This document shows, one piece after another, positions 55,901 to 64,000 of a stretch of DNA of 64,000 nt. The position numbers and the translations under genes are program-made. Each line of letters starts with the position of its first letter. The stretch's first letter is position 1. The stretch covers positions 42,181 through 106,180 of the forward strand of contig CALUZV010000010.1 in the NCBI GenBank assembly GCA_944325345.1. The letters are read 5' to 3'. This stretch comes from an uncultured Parabacteroides sp. Lineage in GTDB: Bacteria; Bacteroidota; Bacteroidia; Bacteroidales; Tannerellaceae. The notes below the pieces were generated by a model. It did no database searches and was not told the DNA's origin. It saw only the letters and a list, made by a program, of their open reading frames with translations.

Positions 55901-57450
55901 ATCTTGATACGCGCCGTTTCCATATACCAATCTCCATATAAAGGATTCTTTATTCTACAATAGTAATACTCACCCGGAGTACCTTCTATTATAAATGTTC
56001 CTTCTTCGTTTCCAGCCTTCATCGAAACTTCTGTCTGATTTCCAGTAGTTCTATCTTCTTTATACCATTGATAAGTAGATTGTGAGCCATTAACAGTCGC
56101 ATATGCAGATAAGTCTATTTCTGTTCCTTCTTGGGCATAAGCATTACGTTCATCAACTGGAGTAGCACCCGTAGCCTCTATAGAAGTCCAACCATTAGCA
56201 TAGAAATCTTCTGGCAAATGAGAAATATCGTTCCACTCTAAATCTGTATCAAACAAACTGAGATGATTAACTTTTGGAGATGTTGCTAAATCCAACTTTT
56301 CAATTCTTGAACCATATATTATTATACGATCTAGATCTGGAAGTGTTGAAAAATCTATCGAATCTACTTTATTGTCATAATCCCTCAACAAAAACTCTCT
56401 CACCCGGCTTGGATTCTCCGTATTCCAGGACACCCCTACATTATAACCATCATCATAGTTATAATCCTTCTCATAATACTTATCTGCTATAAACTTCTGC
56501 AAATCCGTACTCATTGGATTGGCTTTGGCTATAGCTTTCAAAGCATCAATATCAGATTGAGAGAAGTTGATAGGAATGGCCACATTCATGGTATAACCGC
56601 TAATAGAAGCACCCTCATTACTAGACAGATAAACATAAACACTGCCTCTACATTCAGCCGTTGCCGTGGCTGTAAATGTATAAGTTTGGGACTGCAAAGA
56701 AGAAAGGCTATAAACATATTCTCCATTTTCACTTTGAGTAACACCATCACCCTTTATAGCAAACAACTCTCTATCCTCATAATTTCCTTGCCATCGAAAA
56801 TTCAACTGGAAACCGCTTTGTCCCATTAATGCTCCAGCATCTACCGTCACTTGGAAAGGAATATCTGCGTTCACATCACCAGATAACCGCTCTTCTGAAA
56901 CCGATATTCCGGGGAAATTCTCAATAAATACAATTTGATGCTCAGAAGAAATTAATGCAGGTTCTATTATATCTTTTGAAGAATATACACTTACCGTATA
57001 AGACAATGTATTTTCTTCCGAATACATAATAGTTGCATTGAACCAAGAACTACTACCACCAGTACTTTCAATATACTCTGAAGAAATCCAACAACCATTA
57101 TCACTATCCAAACTAACCGCATCTTCATTATTTGTACTTGGATTTCTTAATGCCACAGATGCCTTACCATCTGTATTTTCCAATTGAATGCGAACATATA
57201 AGTCAGTAGAATAATTATCCATTCCGAAAAATATATTCTCTCGACCTACACGTCCCCAATCCACATAATCAGCTATGCGGCCATATTCTATAGCATTCGG
57301 TGTAGAATAAAATTCCACCATTCTACTCACTTCCTGCTGCACCCCAGGCTCTCCGCCACTCCCGACGTCGCCCGCCATCGCCGCCTGCCCCGGCACTGCC
57401 ATACAAAGGGCAAAGGCAGCCACTAATGTTCTAAGTAAAGAAATTTTCAT
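52987..57450 (-). CDS. Large LRR surface protein with dockerin-like pair and T9SS-like tail
   Basis: 1487 residues. Signal peptide (LLRTLVAAFALCMAVPGQAA). The body has three modules, each starting with a helical piece (for example ALKAIAKANPMSTDLQKFI, ALRKLAEDNPQVPQLKEFV, VQVIADIVAASGDADMQNW), then leucine-rich repeats (LDLSNNMKLEYLDLSADI type) and an Ig/PKD-like piece (YQWYKEDRT, YIWVNAKDRT). At about 1260-1330 are two dockerin-like calcium segments (GDANLDRLVNVADVTATV and ADVNYDNYVDVADVTGIV). A cohesin-like beta domain and a T9SS-like tail (GIYYYRLLLDGKKASEANTM) end it. The middle of the gene is clearly richer in A+T than both ends. Role probably adhesion. Confidence 0.82.
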   Translation of the reverse strand: MKISLLRTLVAAFALCMAVPGQAAMAGDVGSGGEPGVQQEVSRMVEFYSTPNAIEYGRIADYVDWGRVGRENIFFGMDNYSTDLYVRIQLENTDGKASVALRNPSTNNEDAVSLDSDNGCWISSEYIESTGGSSSWFNATIMYSEENTLSYTVSVYSSKDIIEPALISSEHQIVFIENFPGISVSEERLSGDVNADIPFQVTVDAGALMGQSGFQLNFRWQGNYEDRELFAIKGDGVTQSENGEYVYSLSSLQSQTYTFTATATAECRGSVYVYLSSNEGASISGYTMNVAIPINFSQSDIDALKAIAKANPMSTDLQKFIADKYYEKDYNYDDGYNVGVSWNTENPSRVREFLLRDYDNKVDSIDFSTLPDLDRIIIYGSRIEKLDLATSPKVNHLSLFDTDLEWNDISHLPEDFYANGWTSIEATGATPVDERNAYAQEGTEIDLSAYATVNGSQSTYQWYKEDRTTGNQTEVSMKAGNEEGTFIIEGTPGEYYYCRIKNPLYGDWYMETARIKISRTSNDYSPIDTLALRKLAEDNPQVPQLKEFVDSKGWEHENWDTYSDAISTDWTNTAPYRLTHLRFRNLDGSISKLDLSAFTELVWFDCSYMNISEMDLSNNMKLEYLDLSADITQLDLSNNRELNYLYLSASNLVDLNIANCTKLETIRLPFAKLSSIDLSVFTQLKELSLEYCRNLEAKCLESIPNVEILSLRGTTQFGDYIQGLPSSIQDLDLSDTEYPLPSASYRSNLSAFGLPRNIDSIDFNEYPKLQRLDVGSESALKYSGIKNFRSGIDITGSNSFIPLVSSSHPEDPDLFENGDTIDLSSEAVINGVNSQYIWVNAKDRTEETEAVKAVEGKPGVFVLDSKEEKYGEYFCIIWNTQFCRSVEINSWSGWRLETSTFRVNTLTPELFDQRDVQVIADIVAASGDADMQNWWDNDSWMDEDITYPIQVKWNNEKPHRLTELTLWSGTYPPAETIDVSALDRLEVFALYNYHGLKNVILPEETSRLRSLTIRTSSLESLVVSPYTELEILDLSNTSGLTTCDVSNNTKLETLRLDGTYLEGIEVSNPQIASQLTVYGVPDNVTLIDLNEFPVLKQLYPGRELRFSGVQNPRQMEPLDDGYNSCFTGTIRNEYTPYGATMSFPEEMNIGGVTSTISWSQYNLYTGEEAPIDAGNSYIIGNDLEPSTIVSAHLENSMFPRWEMVLETYVYTCDGDANLDRLVNVADVTATVSYILWDQENMVERFGWAEADVNYDNYVDVADVTGIVNIIQGKPVTKASELRDAYQPTVLLELDDKGFLSMTSQVPVAGIQLEFTGATKEIPLLSDAAHLVQASTLNGDTLRTLGYSMDGKTIPAGKTVIMQLPAGVKLLKAVFSDAEANSLKAEGDIVPTGIESIQTADQIEAVLNYPNPFSGSTTFSYVLKEQAQSVAIQIFSTSGALVETIEGLPASVGTNRYTTSVQLPGGIYYYRLLLDGKKASEANTMMIK

Positions 57451-57529
57451 ACCATTATGTGTTTTAATTAGTAATTAATAATTTATTCGTAGTGTAAATT
57501 GATAAGGCAGAGAGGAAAGGGGAGGATAC

Positions 57530-57569
57530 AAAAATCCCTGCCGCTGCTGTCGGTAGCAAGGGCAGGGAG
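57530..57569 (-). terminator. Terminator of the 72-residue protein gene
   Basis: On the minus strand CCCTGCC pairs with GGCAGGG across about 18 bases and is followed by ATTTTTG, 6 bases after the stop at 57575. Confidence 0.8.
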
Positions 57570-57574
57570 AGGAA

Positions 57575-57793
57575 CTAATCTCTTTTCCTCGAAGGTACCC
57601 GAAAATGTTCTTTGCTCATCGCCTCCAGCTTCTCTTCTGTAAGCGTGCCGTTGGCCCACAAACGGTCTATTTCTTCATCCAGCTTTTCCATATAATATTT
57701 CTGGATAAGCCGACATAATTCTTCACCTTCTTCTTCCGATTTTATTCGGGAAATTACTCCTAACAGTCTGATTTGTGAATCCAATAGTTTCAT
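57575..57793 (-). CDS. Short protein of unknown function (72 residues)
   Basis: Starts at ATG 57791-57793 (MKLLDSQIRLLGVISRIKSE); an in-frame upstream ATG at 57889 would run through the repeat array and is unlikely. Two helices rich in Glu/Lys (EEEGEELCRLIQKYYMEKLD) and a C-terminal EKLEAMSKEHFRVPSRKRD. I do not recognise the family; the size and charge resemble antitoxins, but no toxin gene is next to it. A terminator follows and a 23-base array lies directly upstream. Confidence 0.6.
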   Translation of the reverse strand: MKLLDSQIRLLGVISRIKSEEEGEELCRLIQKYYMEKLDEEIDRLWANGTLTEEKLEAMSKEHFRVPSRKRD

Positions 57794-57844
57794 ATCAACC
57801 TCCTTTTCTCTCCATCTTGTCAAAGAACGATTTTTTAGGGTAAG

Positions 57845-57967
57845 TTGCCACACGAGACTATGGCGAAGCGCCACATTACCGTGTGGCAAGCTGCCACATT
57901 ACTGTGTGGCGACTCGCCACAGTCTCCTATGGCAGACCGCCACACTATAATGTGGCGCCTCGCCACG
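57845..57967. repeat. Tandem array, six 23-base units between DUF4469 and the 72-residue gene
   Basis: GCCAC recurs at 57847, 57870, 57893, 57916, 57939 and 57962, exactly every 23 bases. TGTGGC and GCCACA alternate, giving two dyads per unit. Confidence 0.9.
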
Positions 57968-57977
57968 AAGCCGAGAC

Positions 57978-58754
57978 CTACTGTACGATAGGTCCGTCTT
58001 CTTCATCGTCATTTCCCCCGCTGCCTTCGCCAACCTGTAGAGGATGCGGGTAGTCATACGAGCGAGGCACCTTCACATTCGTGTTGTTGCTCGAATACTG
58101 CGTCGTAACCCTCACATAGTACTGCCCATCTTCCAGCATCGGAATCTGTACAATGAGTTCCGAGGGGTTATTCTTGGAGATAACAGTCGTCTTGACAGGC
58201 TCGCCACCGGCTACAGGGACGAAGTAAATGCCGTTCTCCTCGCTGTCGCCCGTGATTTTGATGTTTTCGCCATCAATATTCAGGATACTGCCCGGCGTCA
58301 GCGTCGTGTGTAGTGTTTGGGTCGTTACGTCCAGCACATCGTTGATGACCGGGCCGACGGTAGCTGCGCCGATAACCCGCACCTCAACCTTTTGCAAAAG
58401 TTCGCGGAGGTACTTCCCCATTTTGAAATTAACAACCAACGTATGTCTCTTAGGGTCGTAGGAATCTTGTTCCCCACTAAAATTACCCACGATAGACAAG
58501 AAATATTCGCCGAGGAGGTCGATCACGCTCCGTCCCTCACCAAGGGCTTCCGCCTTGATTTGGTCGGCGATATCAAGGATATTGACAATCGTTTCGAGCC
58601 GGTACTCGGAACGCTGTTTCACAATACGGGCTGCAACCATTGAGTTAGTCAGCGAACCCGTGAGGCGTGGTTTCGCAGAGAAATCGCCTTCAACTTCAGT
58701 TAATGGATTGTCGTACAATTCGATGTACAGAACCACTTTTTCTTCTTCTGCCAT
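57978..58754 (-). CDS. HU-like DNA-binding protein with DUF4469 domain
   Basis: 258 residues, no signal peptide. The N-terminal half (about 1-130) resembles the HU/IHF-like DNA-binding domain found in Bacteroides proteins of this family (LTGSLTNSMVAARIVKQRSE, NILDIADQIKAEALGEGRSV, LVVNFKMGKYLRELLQ). The C-terminal half is the DUF4469 Ig-like domain (GSILNIDGENIKITGDSEE, SELIVQIPMLEDGQYYVRV). The acidic tail ends DEEDGPIVQ, much like the DUF6261 protein tail EEDDRPVVQ. A 23-base array lies directly behind it. Role unknown; nucleoid or repeat binding is possible but not shown. Confidence 0.82.
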   Translation of the reverse strand: MAEEEKVVLYIELYDNPLTEVEGDFSAKPRLTGSLTNSMVAARIVKQRSEYRLETIVNILDIADQIKAEALGEGRSVIDLLGEYFLSIVGNFSGEQDSYDPKRHTLVVNFKMGKYLRELLQKVEVRVIGAATVGPVINDVLDVTTQTLHTTLTPGSILNIDGENIKITGDSEENGIYFVPVAGGEPVKTTVISKNNPSELIVQIPMLEDGQYYVRVTTQYSSNNTNVKVPRSYDYPHPLQVGEGSGGNDDEEDGPIVQ

Positions 58755-58837
58755 ACTTTTTGAGATTTAAGTTATTAATAATTAACCAACAACCAAATCA
58801 AACAAGAGAATCGTTCGACTCAGTTGTCATTTGATAG

Positions 58838-58866
58838 CAAAAGTAGGCATTATTTTAAACAAACAA
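58838..58866 (-). promoter_or_regulatory. Promoter of the DUF4469 gene
   Basis: On the minus strand TTG (58864-58866), 18 bases, TACTTTTG (58838-58845). The rest of the 315-base gap holds the susD terminator and otherwise nothing I can name. Confidence 0.65.
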
Positions 58867-58951
58867 GCCTTTCATAACGAATATTTTAGCAAATATGTTG
58901 TAAAACATAAAATCGGGCCTGAGTGAGGGGATAAATGGGTCATTTAGATGC

Positions 58952-58988
58952 AAAAAAACTCCCCTCCCGGGGCCGGGAAGGGAGTTTA
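58952..58988 (-). terminator. Terminator of the susC-susD operon
   Basis: On the minus strand AAACTCCC TTCCCGG pairs with CCGGGAGGGGAGTTT and is followed by seven T. Confidence 0.9.
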
Positions 58989-59069
58989 GATATAGAGTGT
59001 ATGTTTAATAAATAAGTGAGTCCAATATGCTCACGCACGTGTTCCCACTGTTTGTGTATTCCTAATAGA

Positions 59070-60551
59070 TCAATGTACGCCGGTGCGGGTATCCCACCAC
59101 ATTTGCTCGCCCCAGGTGTTGTCCACGACATTGACAGTGGCGGCTTCGACGTTTTCCTCGTTATAAACGTATTCGTTGTCCGGATACGGCATACGGAACG
59201 GAACATCGTTGTGAGCGGAACCGAAAGAACAGAACTTGCCGGGGTATTCACCCGAAGTCAAGATTTCCTGCGGATAACCGGTACGACGGTATAAGCTCCA
59301 TGCTTCTACACCCGACTTGAAGAGGGCAACCCATTCTTCCATATAAAGACGCTCAAATGTACCATCCCATTTGCCGGCACCAGCCAAATAAGCCTCGGCA
59401 TCAGCATCGGAAACGCCATTGTCTTCCATTGAAATGCGCACAGCTTCGTTATAAGCCTCTTCTGCAGAGATTCCGACATTCCAGCCACGAAGAGCAGCTT
59501 CCGCTTTAATGAAGTAGTTTTCGCAAGAACGCAGAACCGGAGTGAAACCAGCAGGTGTATCACGATAGATAGCACCTATACGGGAAATTGTATTCAATTC
59601 ACCCGGAGCAGACAAAGCACCATTTTCATAGCCACGATATTGCCCATCAGAAACCGCAGGCTTCATGATTGCAGAAGTACGCGGGTCATTCATAGATGTC
59701 AAATGTGCCACGAAGATATTACTCATACCCCAGTCATCACGTGTACGAGAATCGTTGTACCATGGTTCAAACCATGGATCAGAACCTTGCCAAATGAAAT
59801 CCGCATTTTCATCACTGGTTTCCAAAAGTGGATAAGCCGAAGGATTCTGGCAGATTTCTTCGATAGTACTCTGTGCCAATTCCGGAGCTACATTCACGAT
59901 ACGCATAGCGGCACGCATACGGAGCGAGTTACAGAACTTCTGCCACAGTGAAATATCACCGTGGAAAAGGAAGTCGCCTTCACCAATATCATCAGTACCT
60001 ACACCTGCGGCCATTTCATCCGCAATCGTCTTCAAGTTCGAGAGGATTGAAGGATAAATGGTTGATTGGTCGTCATATTTCGGCGTATATAATCCTTCTG
60101 CGACCTGATTTGCTTCGCTGTAGGGGATATCACCAAACTGGTCTGTACACCACAACCACAAGTATTCTTTCCAAATGCGGGTAGCAAAACGGATATTTGT
60201 AAAACTTGCAGCAGCTTCTTCCGTCAAAGCCAAGACATCATCAAGTTGCTCGTTCTGTCCATAGCAACATAAGAACTTATTACCATACGTATTATTAGTC
60301 GGCAAATAATTGAAATTATCCATATATTGGATCTTTACAACATAGCCAGCCCACGTATTAGTGGCATCACCGATAGGTCCCAGCTGAGATATGGATTCTT
60401 GTAAAACACGCCCTAACATATTAGTCGGAGAACCCGTAGGCAATGCATCCGGGTCGGTGTTGATCTCATCAAAGTTGCTGGTACAACTTCCACCGAGCAT
60501 CAGAGTGGTTGCCAATGCAGCAACCGTTGTCAATTTGAATATATTTTTCAT
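59070..60551 (-). CDS. SusD/RagB-type outer-membrane lipoprotein
   Basis: 493 residues. Lipoprotein signal (VAALATTLMLGGSCTSNFDE) with the lipid cysteine at about 23. The sequence follows the SusD-like_2 group: EINTDPDALPTGSPTNMLG, the TPR-type core, YTPKYDDQSTIYPSILSNL, and the end EEWVALFKSGVEAWSLYRR plus PEILTSGEYPGKF-like (YPQEILTSGEYPGKFCSFG). It forms the lid of the neighbouring SusC-like transporter and captures a glycan, peptide or other nutrient at the surface. The substrate cannot be told: no glycoside hydrolase or regulator gene is in view. 25 bases behind susC. Confidence 0.95.
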   Translation of the reverse strand: MKNIFKLTTVAALATTLMLGGSCTSNFDEINTDPDALPTGSPTNMLGRVLQESISQLGPIGDATNTWAGYVVKIQYMDNFNYLPTNNTYGNKFLCCYGQNEQLDDVLALTEEAAASFTNIRFATRIWKEYLWLWCTDQFGDIPYSEANQVAEGLYTPKYDDQSTIYPSILSNLKTIADEMAAGVGTDDIGEGDFLFHGDISLWQKFCNSLRMRAAMRIVNVAPELAQSTIEEICQNPSAYPLLETSDENADFIWQGSDPWFEPWYNDSRTRDDWGMSNIFVAHLTSMNDPRTSAIMKPAVSDGQYRGYENGALSAPGELNTISRIGAIYRDTPAGFTPVLRSCENYFIKAEAALRGWNVGISAEEAYNEAVRISMEDNGVSDADAEAYLAGAGKWDGTFERLYMEEWVALFKSGVEAWSLYRRTGYPQEILTSGEYPGKFCSFGSAHNDVPFRMPYPDNEYVYNEENVEAATVNVVDNTWGEQMWWDTRTGVH

Positions 60552-60576
60552 ATTATCTTTCGTGTTTAGAGATTAA

Positions 60577-63500
60577 TTAAAATGTCAGATTCAACTTAAT
60601 ACCAAAGCTACGTGAAGAAGGAACAGCAGACTGTTCGAAACCTACACCACGGCTATCGCTGGCAACACCACCGGTTTCCGGGTCGAGACGCATCGTATTC
60701 GACTTGTGAACCCAAATCAACCACAGGTTATTACCGATAAGCGAGAGGGTTGCGTTGCTGATATACTTCGTCTTTGCCATCAACGATTTCGGGAAGGTAT
60801 AAGAAATATACGCTTCACGGAGTTTCAAGTACGAACCATCGAAGGTATAATACTCAGAAACATCATTCTTAAACCATTGATATGCATCCGTCTTGATAGT
60901 ATTAGGCACCCATTTTCCACTAGCATCCTGCATCACAAAACGTTCGCCCTGCATAACATCTACACCGGCCAAGATTTCGCGTTCACGGATTCCATTTTCT
61001 GCAGTAACAACTGAAGTACCAGCCGTATAAGAGTGGTTCATCGTCTGAGACCAAATATCACCACCTACACGCATATCCAACAAGAAACCAAAGCTAAAGT
61101 TCTTAATGGAGAAATCATTGCGCCAGTTCAGAAGGAAGTCAGGAGTAACATTACCAAATACCTTACCACTTTCTGTAGAAGCCAAACCATTTTCATTTAC
61201 TTTGATAGCTCCTATCTGATCTGCTGTAGCCGTTCCTTCTTTTACATCATCTGCATCAACACGAGCGAATGCGGTACCAACCAAAGAGCCCCATTTTTCG
61301 CCAACAACAGCCTGTGTGGAGATACCCCAAGTCCAACCAATGTCGTAAACATCCAATCCCGGATATAAGGAAACGACTTTACTATTATCCTTGGAGAAGT
61401 TGAATGTACTTGTCCAGTTCAACCCCTCCTTGCTACGTAAGATGTCGCCACTAACCTGCAATTCGTAACCTTGGTTCTGGATTTCACCGGCATTAATCAA
61501 CATTGAGCGATAACCCGAAGAATACGGAATTGTTACGTCCAAAATCTGGTCAGTCGTTTTCTTCTTATAATAAGCAAAGTCGATGTGCAAACGATCGTGC
61601 AAGAAACCTAATTCAGCACCAACTTCCCATGTCTGGATACTTTCCGGACGAAGATTTTCATTCGGGAATATCGTAGTCCGATAAATCTGAGCTACCCCAT
61701 TGAACGAACCATCAGTATCCATATAATAATATGCACGGTTACGATATGGTCTTGTCGCATTACCGATTTCAGCCCAACCACCACGGAGTTTCAAGAATGA
61801 CAAAGCAGCACCACTACCTTTCAACCAAGGCAAAGTTTCTGTAACAATCCAGCTCAAACTTGCCGATGGATAGAAGAACGCATCGTGAATTGTAGAACTC
61901 CAGTCGTTACGAGCACTTGCATCCAAATACAACTGGTTGCGCCAACCAATAGAAGCATTGGCATACACTGAATTTGAACGGCTGTGCTGGTGATCCATAT
62001 AAGTTACCGCATCACCTTTCTTGTTACCAATCGTATAGTTTCCGGCTACGGTCAAGGCAGCAGCACCCAGTCTATTCTCTTCCCAAGAATAATCGCGATA
62101 GTTGGCACCTAAAACTGCCGTAACATTGAAATCGCCGAAAGTCTTATTGAAGCTGGCAAGGAAGTCCAAGTTCAATTCCGTAGCTTTCATATTGGTCTGC
62201 AAAAAACCACCTTCCGGATAATCCGAACGGTCGATGTAGTGGCGTTCGAATGCTGTTGAATTATAGTAATCCAAACCGGCACGTCCTTCAAATTTCAAGA
62301 ACTCAAACGGTTGATAGTACAAGGAGGTCTTACCGAATACACGGTCGCGCTGGTAACTGTTCGTATTCTCATGAACATTGAAATACGGGTTCATGTGGTA
62401 ATTCGTATTCCAGTTATAGAAAGTATAGTTACCACCAGCATCTTTCTGAGCCCAATTGTTCTTCAAGGATTCCATGTTCACCTGACGACCGAACCAGCTT
62501 ACAATACCGTTAATCGGGTTGTTACCACCATAACCCTGACCTACCAAGTTATCACTTTGTGTGCGCGTATAACTTGTACTTAAATCGTAAGATATATATT
62601 CATTTAACTTAATATCCGTATTTAATGAAGCTGAATAGCGTTTTTGGTCTGTGTTAGGCACCGTACCCGTCTGTCCACGATAACCGAGAGAAGCACGGGT
62701 CTGTGCTTTTTCAGAATTGGCAGAAACAGAAATCGTATGGCTCTGCGTTACACCAGTCTGGAAGAAGTTCTTTACGTTGTCCGGATTGGAAACCCACGGA
62801 GCCTTTTCGCCATTGCTATCAAACTGAACCAACTCCAAACCGGCATCCAAACGAGGACCCCAAGACTCATCATAGAAGTCGTTCGTACCATTTGAACCAT
62901 CTACCCAGTTGAAGCCATTTTGTTCAGCATACTGTTGATAGCTCAATTCCGGATGATTTAATTGCCAATGGTATTCATCTCCATTATTACCTTGTCCGTA
63001 AGAGTTCTGCAACTTCGGGATATTCGCTACGCGGTCAAACGTAACACTACCATCGTAAGAAACACGGACACCACTACCTTTACCGGATTTCGTAGTAATC
63101 AAGATAACACCGTTACCGGCACGCATACCGTAGAGGGCTGCGGAACCACCTTTCAACACCGTCATGGATTCGATATCTTCCGGGTTAATATCGTTCAAAC
63201 CCGAACCGTAGTCCACACCGTTATAGGCATTATCACCTGTACGTTGCGCTTCATTGGTAATAGGCACACCATCGACTACAATCAACGGCTGCTGGTCATC
63301 TTGCAACGAAGAGTTACCACGAACGGAGATACGGGCTGAAGAGCCGACGCTACCACCGAACTGGTTAATTTGCACACCGGCAACTTTACCGGAGAGGGCG
63401 CCGGTTACGCTGATTTGCCCGGCCTTCGTCAGTTCCTCAGAACCGACTTCCTGAATGGCATAAGCAAGGGATTTCTTTTCGCGGGTAAGACCCATAGCCG

Positions 63501-63828
63501 TTACGACGACTTCGTCCAGGTTTTGGGAATCAGAAGCCATGCGGATGGTACCCATATTCTGCTTGATGCGCAATTCCTGGGGTTCCATACCCACGTAAGA
63601 GATTTGGATAAAGTGGGCATCAGAAGGCACTTCCAATGTAAAATTACCATCCATATCCGTAACTGTACCCGTCGTAGTACCTTTTACTACGATTGATGCA
63701 CCAATAACCGGCATATTGTCTTCCATCGAGATGACCGTACCGGTTACCTGGGTAGTCTGTGCTGTCGCAATCATCGTCCCTAAACAACAGGAGGCTGCGA
63801 CCAAAGAGATTAACCTTCCTTTCTTCAT
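60577..63828 (-). CDS. SusC/RagA-type TonB-dependent transporter
   Basis: 1083 residues. Signal peptide (LISLVAASCCLGTMIATA), CarboxypepD_reg-like domain (TGTVISMEDNMPVIGASIVV), plug domain (SLAYAIQEVGSEELTKAG, then LQDDQQPLIVVDGVPI and DIESMTVLKGGSAALYG, the SusC signature) and a 22-strand barrel to the C-terminal aromatic residue (SFGIKLNLTF). No N-terminal STN domain, so sensing through an anti-sigma factor is not indicated by this protein. Operon with susD. No consensus promoter is found in the 172 bases upstream to the window edge. Confidence 0.96.
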   Translation of the reverse strand: MKKGRLISLVAASCCLGTMIATAQTTQVTGTVISMEDNMPVIGASIVVKGTTTGTVTDMDGNFTLEVPSDAHFIQISYVGMEPQELRIKQNMGTIRMASDSQNLDEVVVTAMGLTREKKSLAYAIQEVGSEELTKAGQISVTGALSGKVAGVQINQFGGSVGSSARISVRGNSSLQDDQQPLIVVDGVPITNEAQRTGDNAYNGVDYGSGLNDINPEDIESMTVLKGGSAALYGMRAGNGVILITTKSGKGSGVRVSYDGSVTFDRVANIPKLQNSYGQGNNGDEYHWQLNHPELSYQQYAEQNGFNWVDGSNGTNDFYDESWGPRLDAGLELVQFDSNGEKAPWVSNPDNVKNFFQTGVTQSHTISVSANSEKAQTRASLGYRGQTGTVPNTDQKRYSASLNTDIKLNEYISYDLSTSYTRTQSDNLVGQGYGGNNPINGIVSWFGRQVNMESLKNNWAQKDAGGNYTFYNWNTNYHMNPYFNVHENTNSYQRDRVFGKTSLYYQPFEFLKFEGRAGLDYYNSTAFERHYIDRSDYPEGGFLQTNMKATELNLDFLASFNKTFGDFNVTAVLGANYRDYSWEENRLGAAALTVAGNYTIGNKKGDAVTYMDHQHSRSNSVYANASIGWRNQLYLDASARNDWSSTIHDAFFYPSASLSWIVTETLPWLKGSGAALSFLKLRGGWAEIGNATRPYRNRAYYYMDTDGSFNGVAQIYRTTIFPNENLRPESIQTWEVGAELGFLHDRLHIDFAYYKKKTTDQILDVTIPYSSGYRSMLINAGEIQNQGYELQVSGDILRSKEGLNWTSTFNFSKDNSKVVSLYPGLDVYDIGWTWGISTQAVVGEKWGSLVGTAFARVDADDVKEGTATADQIGAIKVNENGLASTESGKVFGNVTPDFLLNWRNDFSIKNFSFGFLLDMRVGGDIWSQTMNHSYTAGTSVVTAENGIREREILAGVDVMQGERFVMQDASGKWVPNTIKTDAYQWFKNDVSEYYTFDGSYLKLREAYISYTFPKSLMAKTKYISNATLSLIGNNLWLIWVHKSNTMRLDPETGGVASDSRGVGFEQSAVPSSRSFGIKLNLTF

Positions 63829-64000
63829 CTTAACACATTTAATTTAGATTCGAGAAATTCATTATCATTGCTATTTTAACACTCTTAAATTGGCGAAATA
63901 AAGTAATAACGGTTAAAAACAACCATAGTCCTTATAAGACTACGTCCGATTTTAAGCTATTTTTTCTCTTTCGATAACTCCCTCATCGTCTTCCTCTTTT
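63829..64000. other. Upstream region of susC, no gene seen
   Basis: AT-rich stretch before the susC start. I find no TAnnTTTG element on the minus strand and no coding signal; an inverted pair near AGTCCTTATAAGACTA (63928-63943) is the only structure noted. Confidence 0.4.

Noticed and set aside
57794..57889. N-terminal extension of the 72-residue protein
   Set aside because: It would begin inside the 23-base array and is rich in Arg/Leu without similarity to the rest.

Overview
The window looks like a piece of a Bacteroidales chromosome, probably from the Tannerellaceae (Tannerella/Parabacteroides-like). The reasons are a SusC/SusD pair, surface proteins with type IX-like C-terminal tails, a DUF6383-type protein, DUF6261 and DUF4469 proteins, meso-diaminopimelate dehydrogenase, the serC-serA-DUF1015 cluster, an arginine cluster headed by argR and a GNAT gene, and promoters of the Bacteroidetes type (TTG, about 19 bases, TAnnTTTG). 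The family assignment rests on remembered gene content, not on a search.

Layout. 1-1581: start of a membrane sensor kinase (minus strand) and a DUF6261 gene broken by an in-frame stop. 1803-7845: glutamate synthase gltB-gltD. 8046-10431: a secreted hydrolase, tRNA-Ser(GCU) and mltG. 10460-15355: an arginine cluster (argR, GNAT, argG, argC, argD) with two ARG boxes around the argR promoter and a terminator after argD. 15570-18234: a second DUF6261 gene and an AAA ATPase gene lying between two inverted copies of a 90-base palindrome. 18248-23664: an AraC regulator, a Tat-exported aldo/keto reductase, a lipoprotein hydrolase and a membrane-bound TPR-HTH regulator. 23659-29860: Sir2 deacylase, ackA, pta, cdaA (c-di-AMP synthase), folP and murF. 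30098-32326: groES-groEL behind a sigma-54-like promoter. 32420-34468: a small accessory group (YhcG-type nuclease, membrane protein, DUF4160/DUF2442 pair). 34749-37976: a large, probably abundant surface protein. 38455-48952: housekeeping genes on the minus strand (cca, nagB, fprA, lgt, ddh, DUF1015, serA, serC, rarA). 49064-63828: a TPR protein, two large surface proteins (one cohesin-like, one LRR plus dockerin-like), a 72-residue protein, a HU-like DUF4469 protein and a SusD/SusC pair.

The most unusual aspect is between the genes. Seven intergenic regions carry tandem arrays that share no sequence with one another but share one design: half-sites in alternating orientation, with a unit of 22-23 bases (three arrays) or 41-43 bases (four arrays). 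Both DUF6261 genes lie directly behind a 42-base array. Many other gaps hold fold-back elements whose arms are built from short tandem microrepeats (ATTGACA, GAGTTAT or GCGGATnACACGGAT families), some of which supply or abut the stop codons of neighbouring genes. Among the more conventional points are the ARG boxes, a GNAT that may be the acyl-glutamate synthase of a succinyl-arginine pathway, the sigma-54-like groESL promoter, and a mosaic LRR gene.
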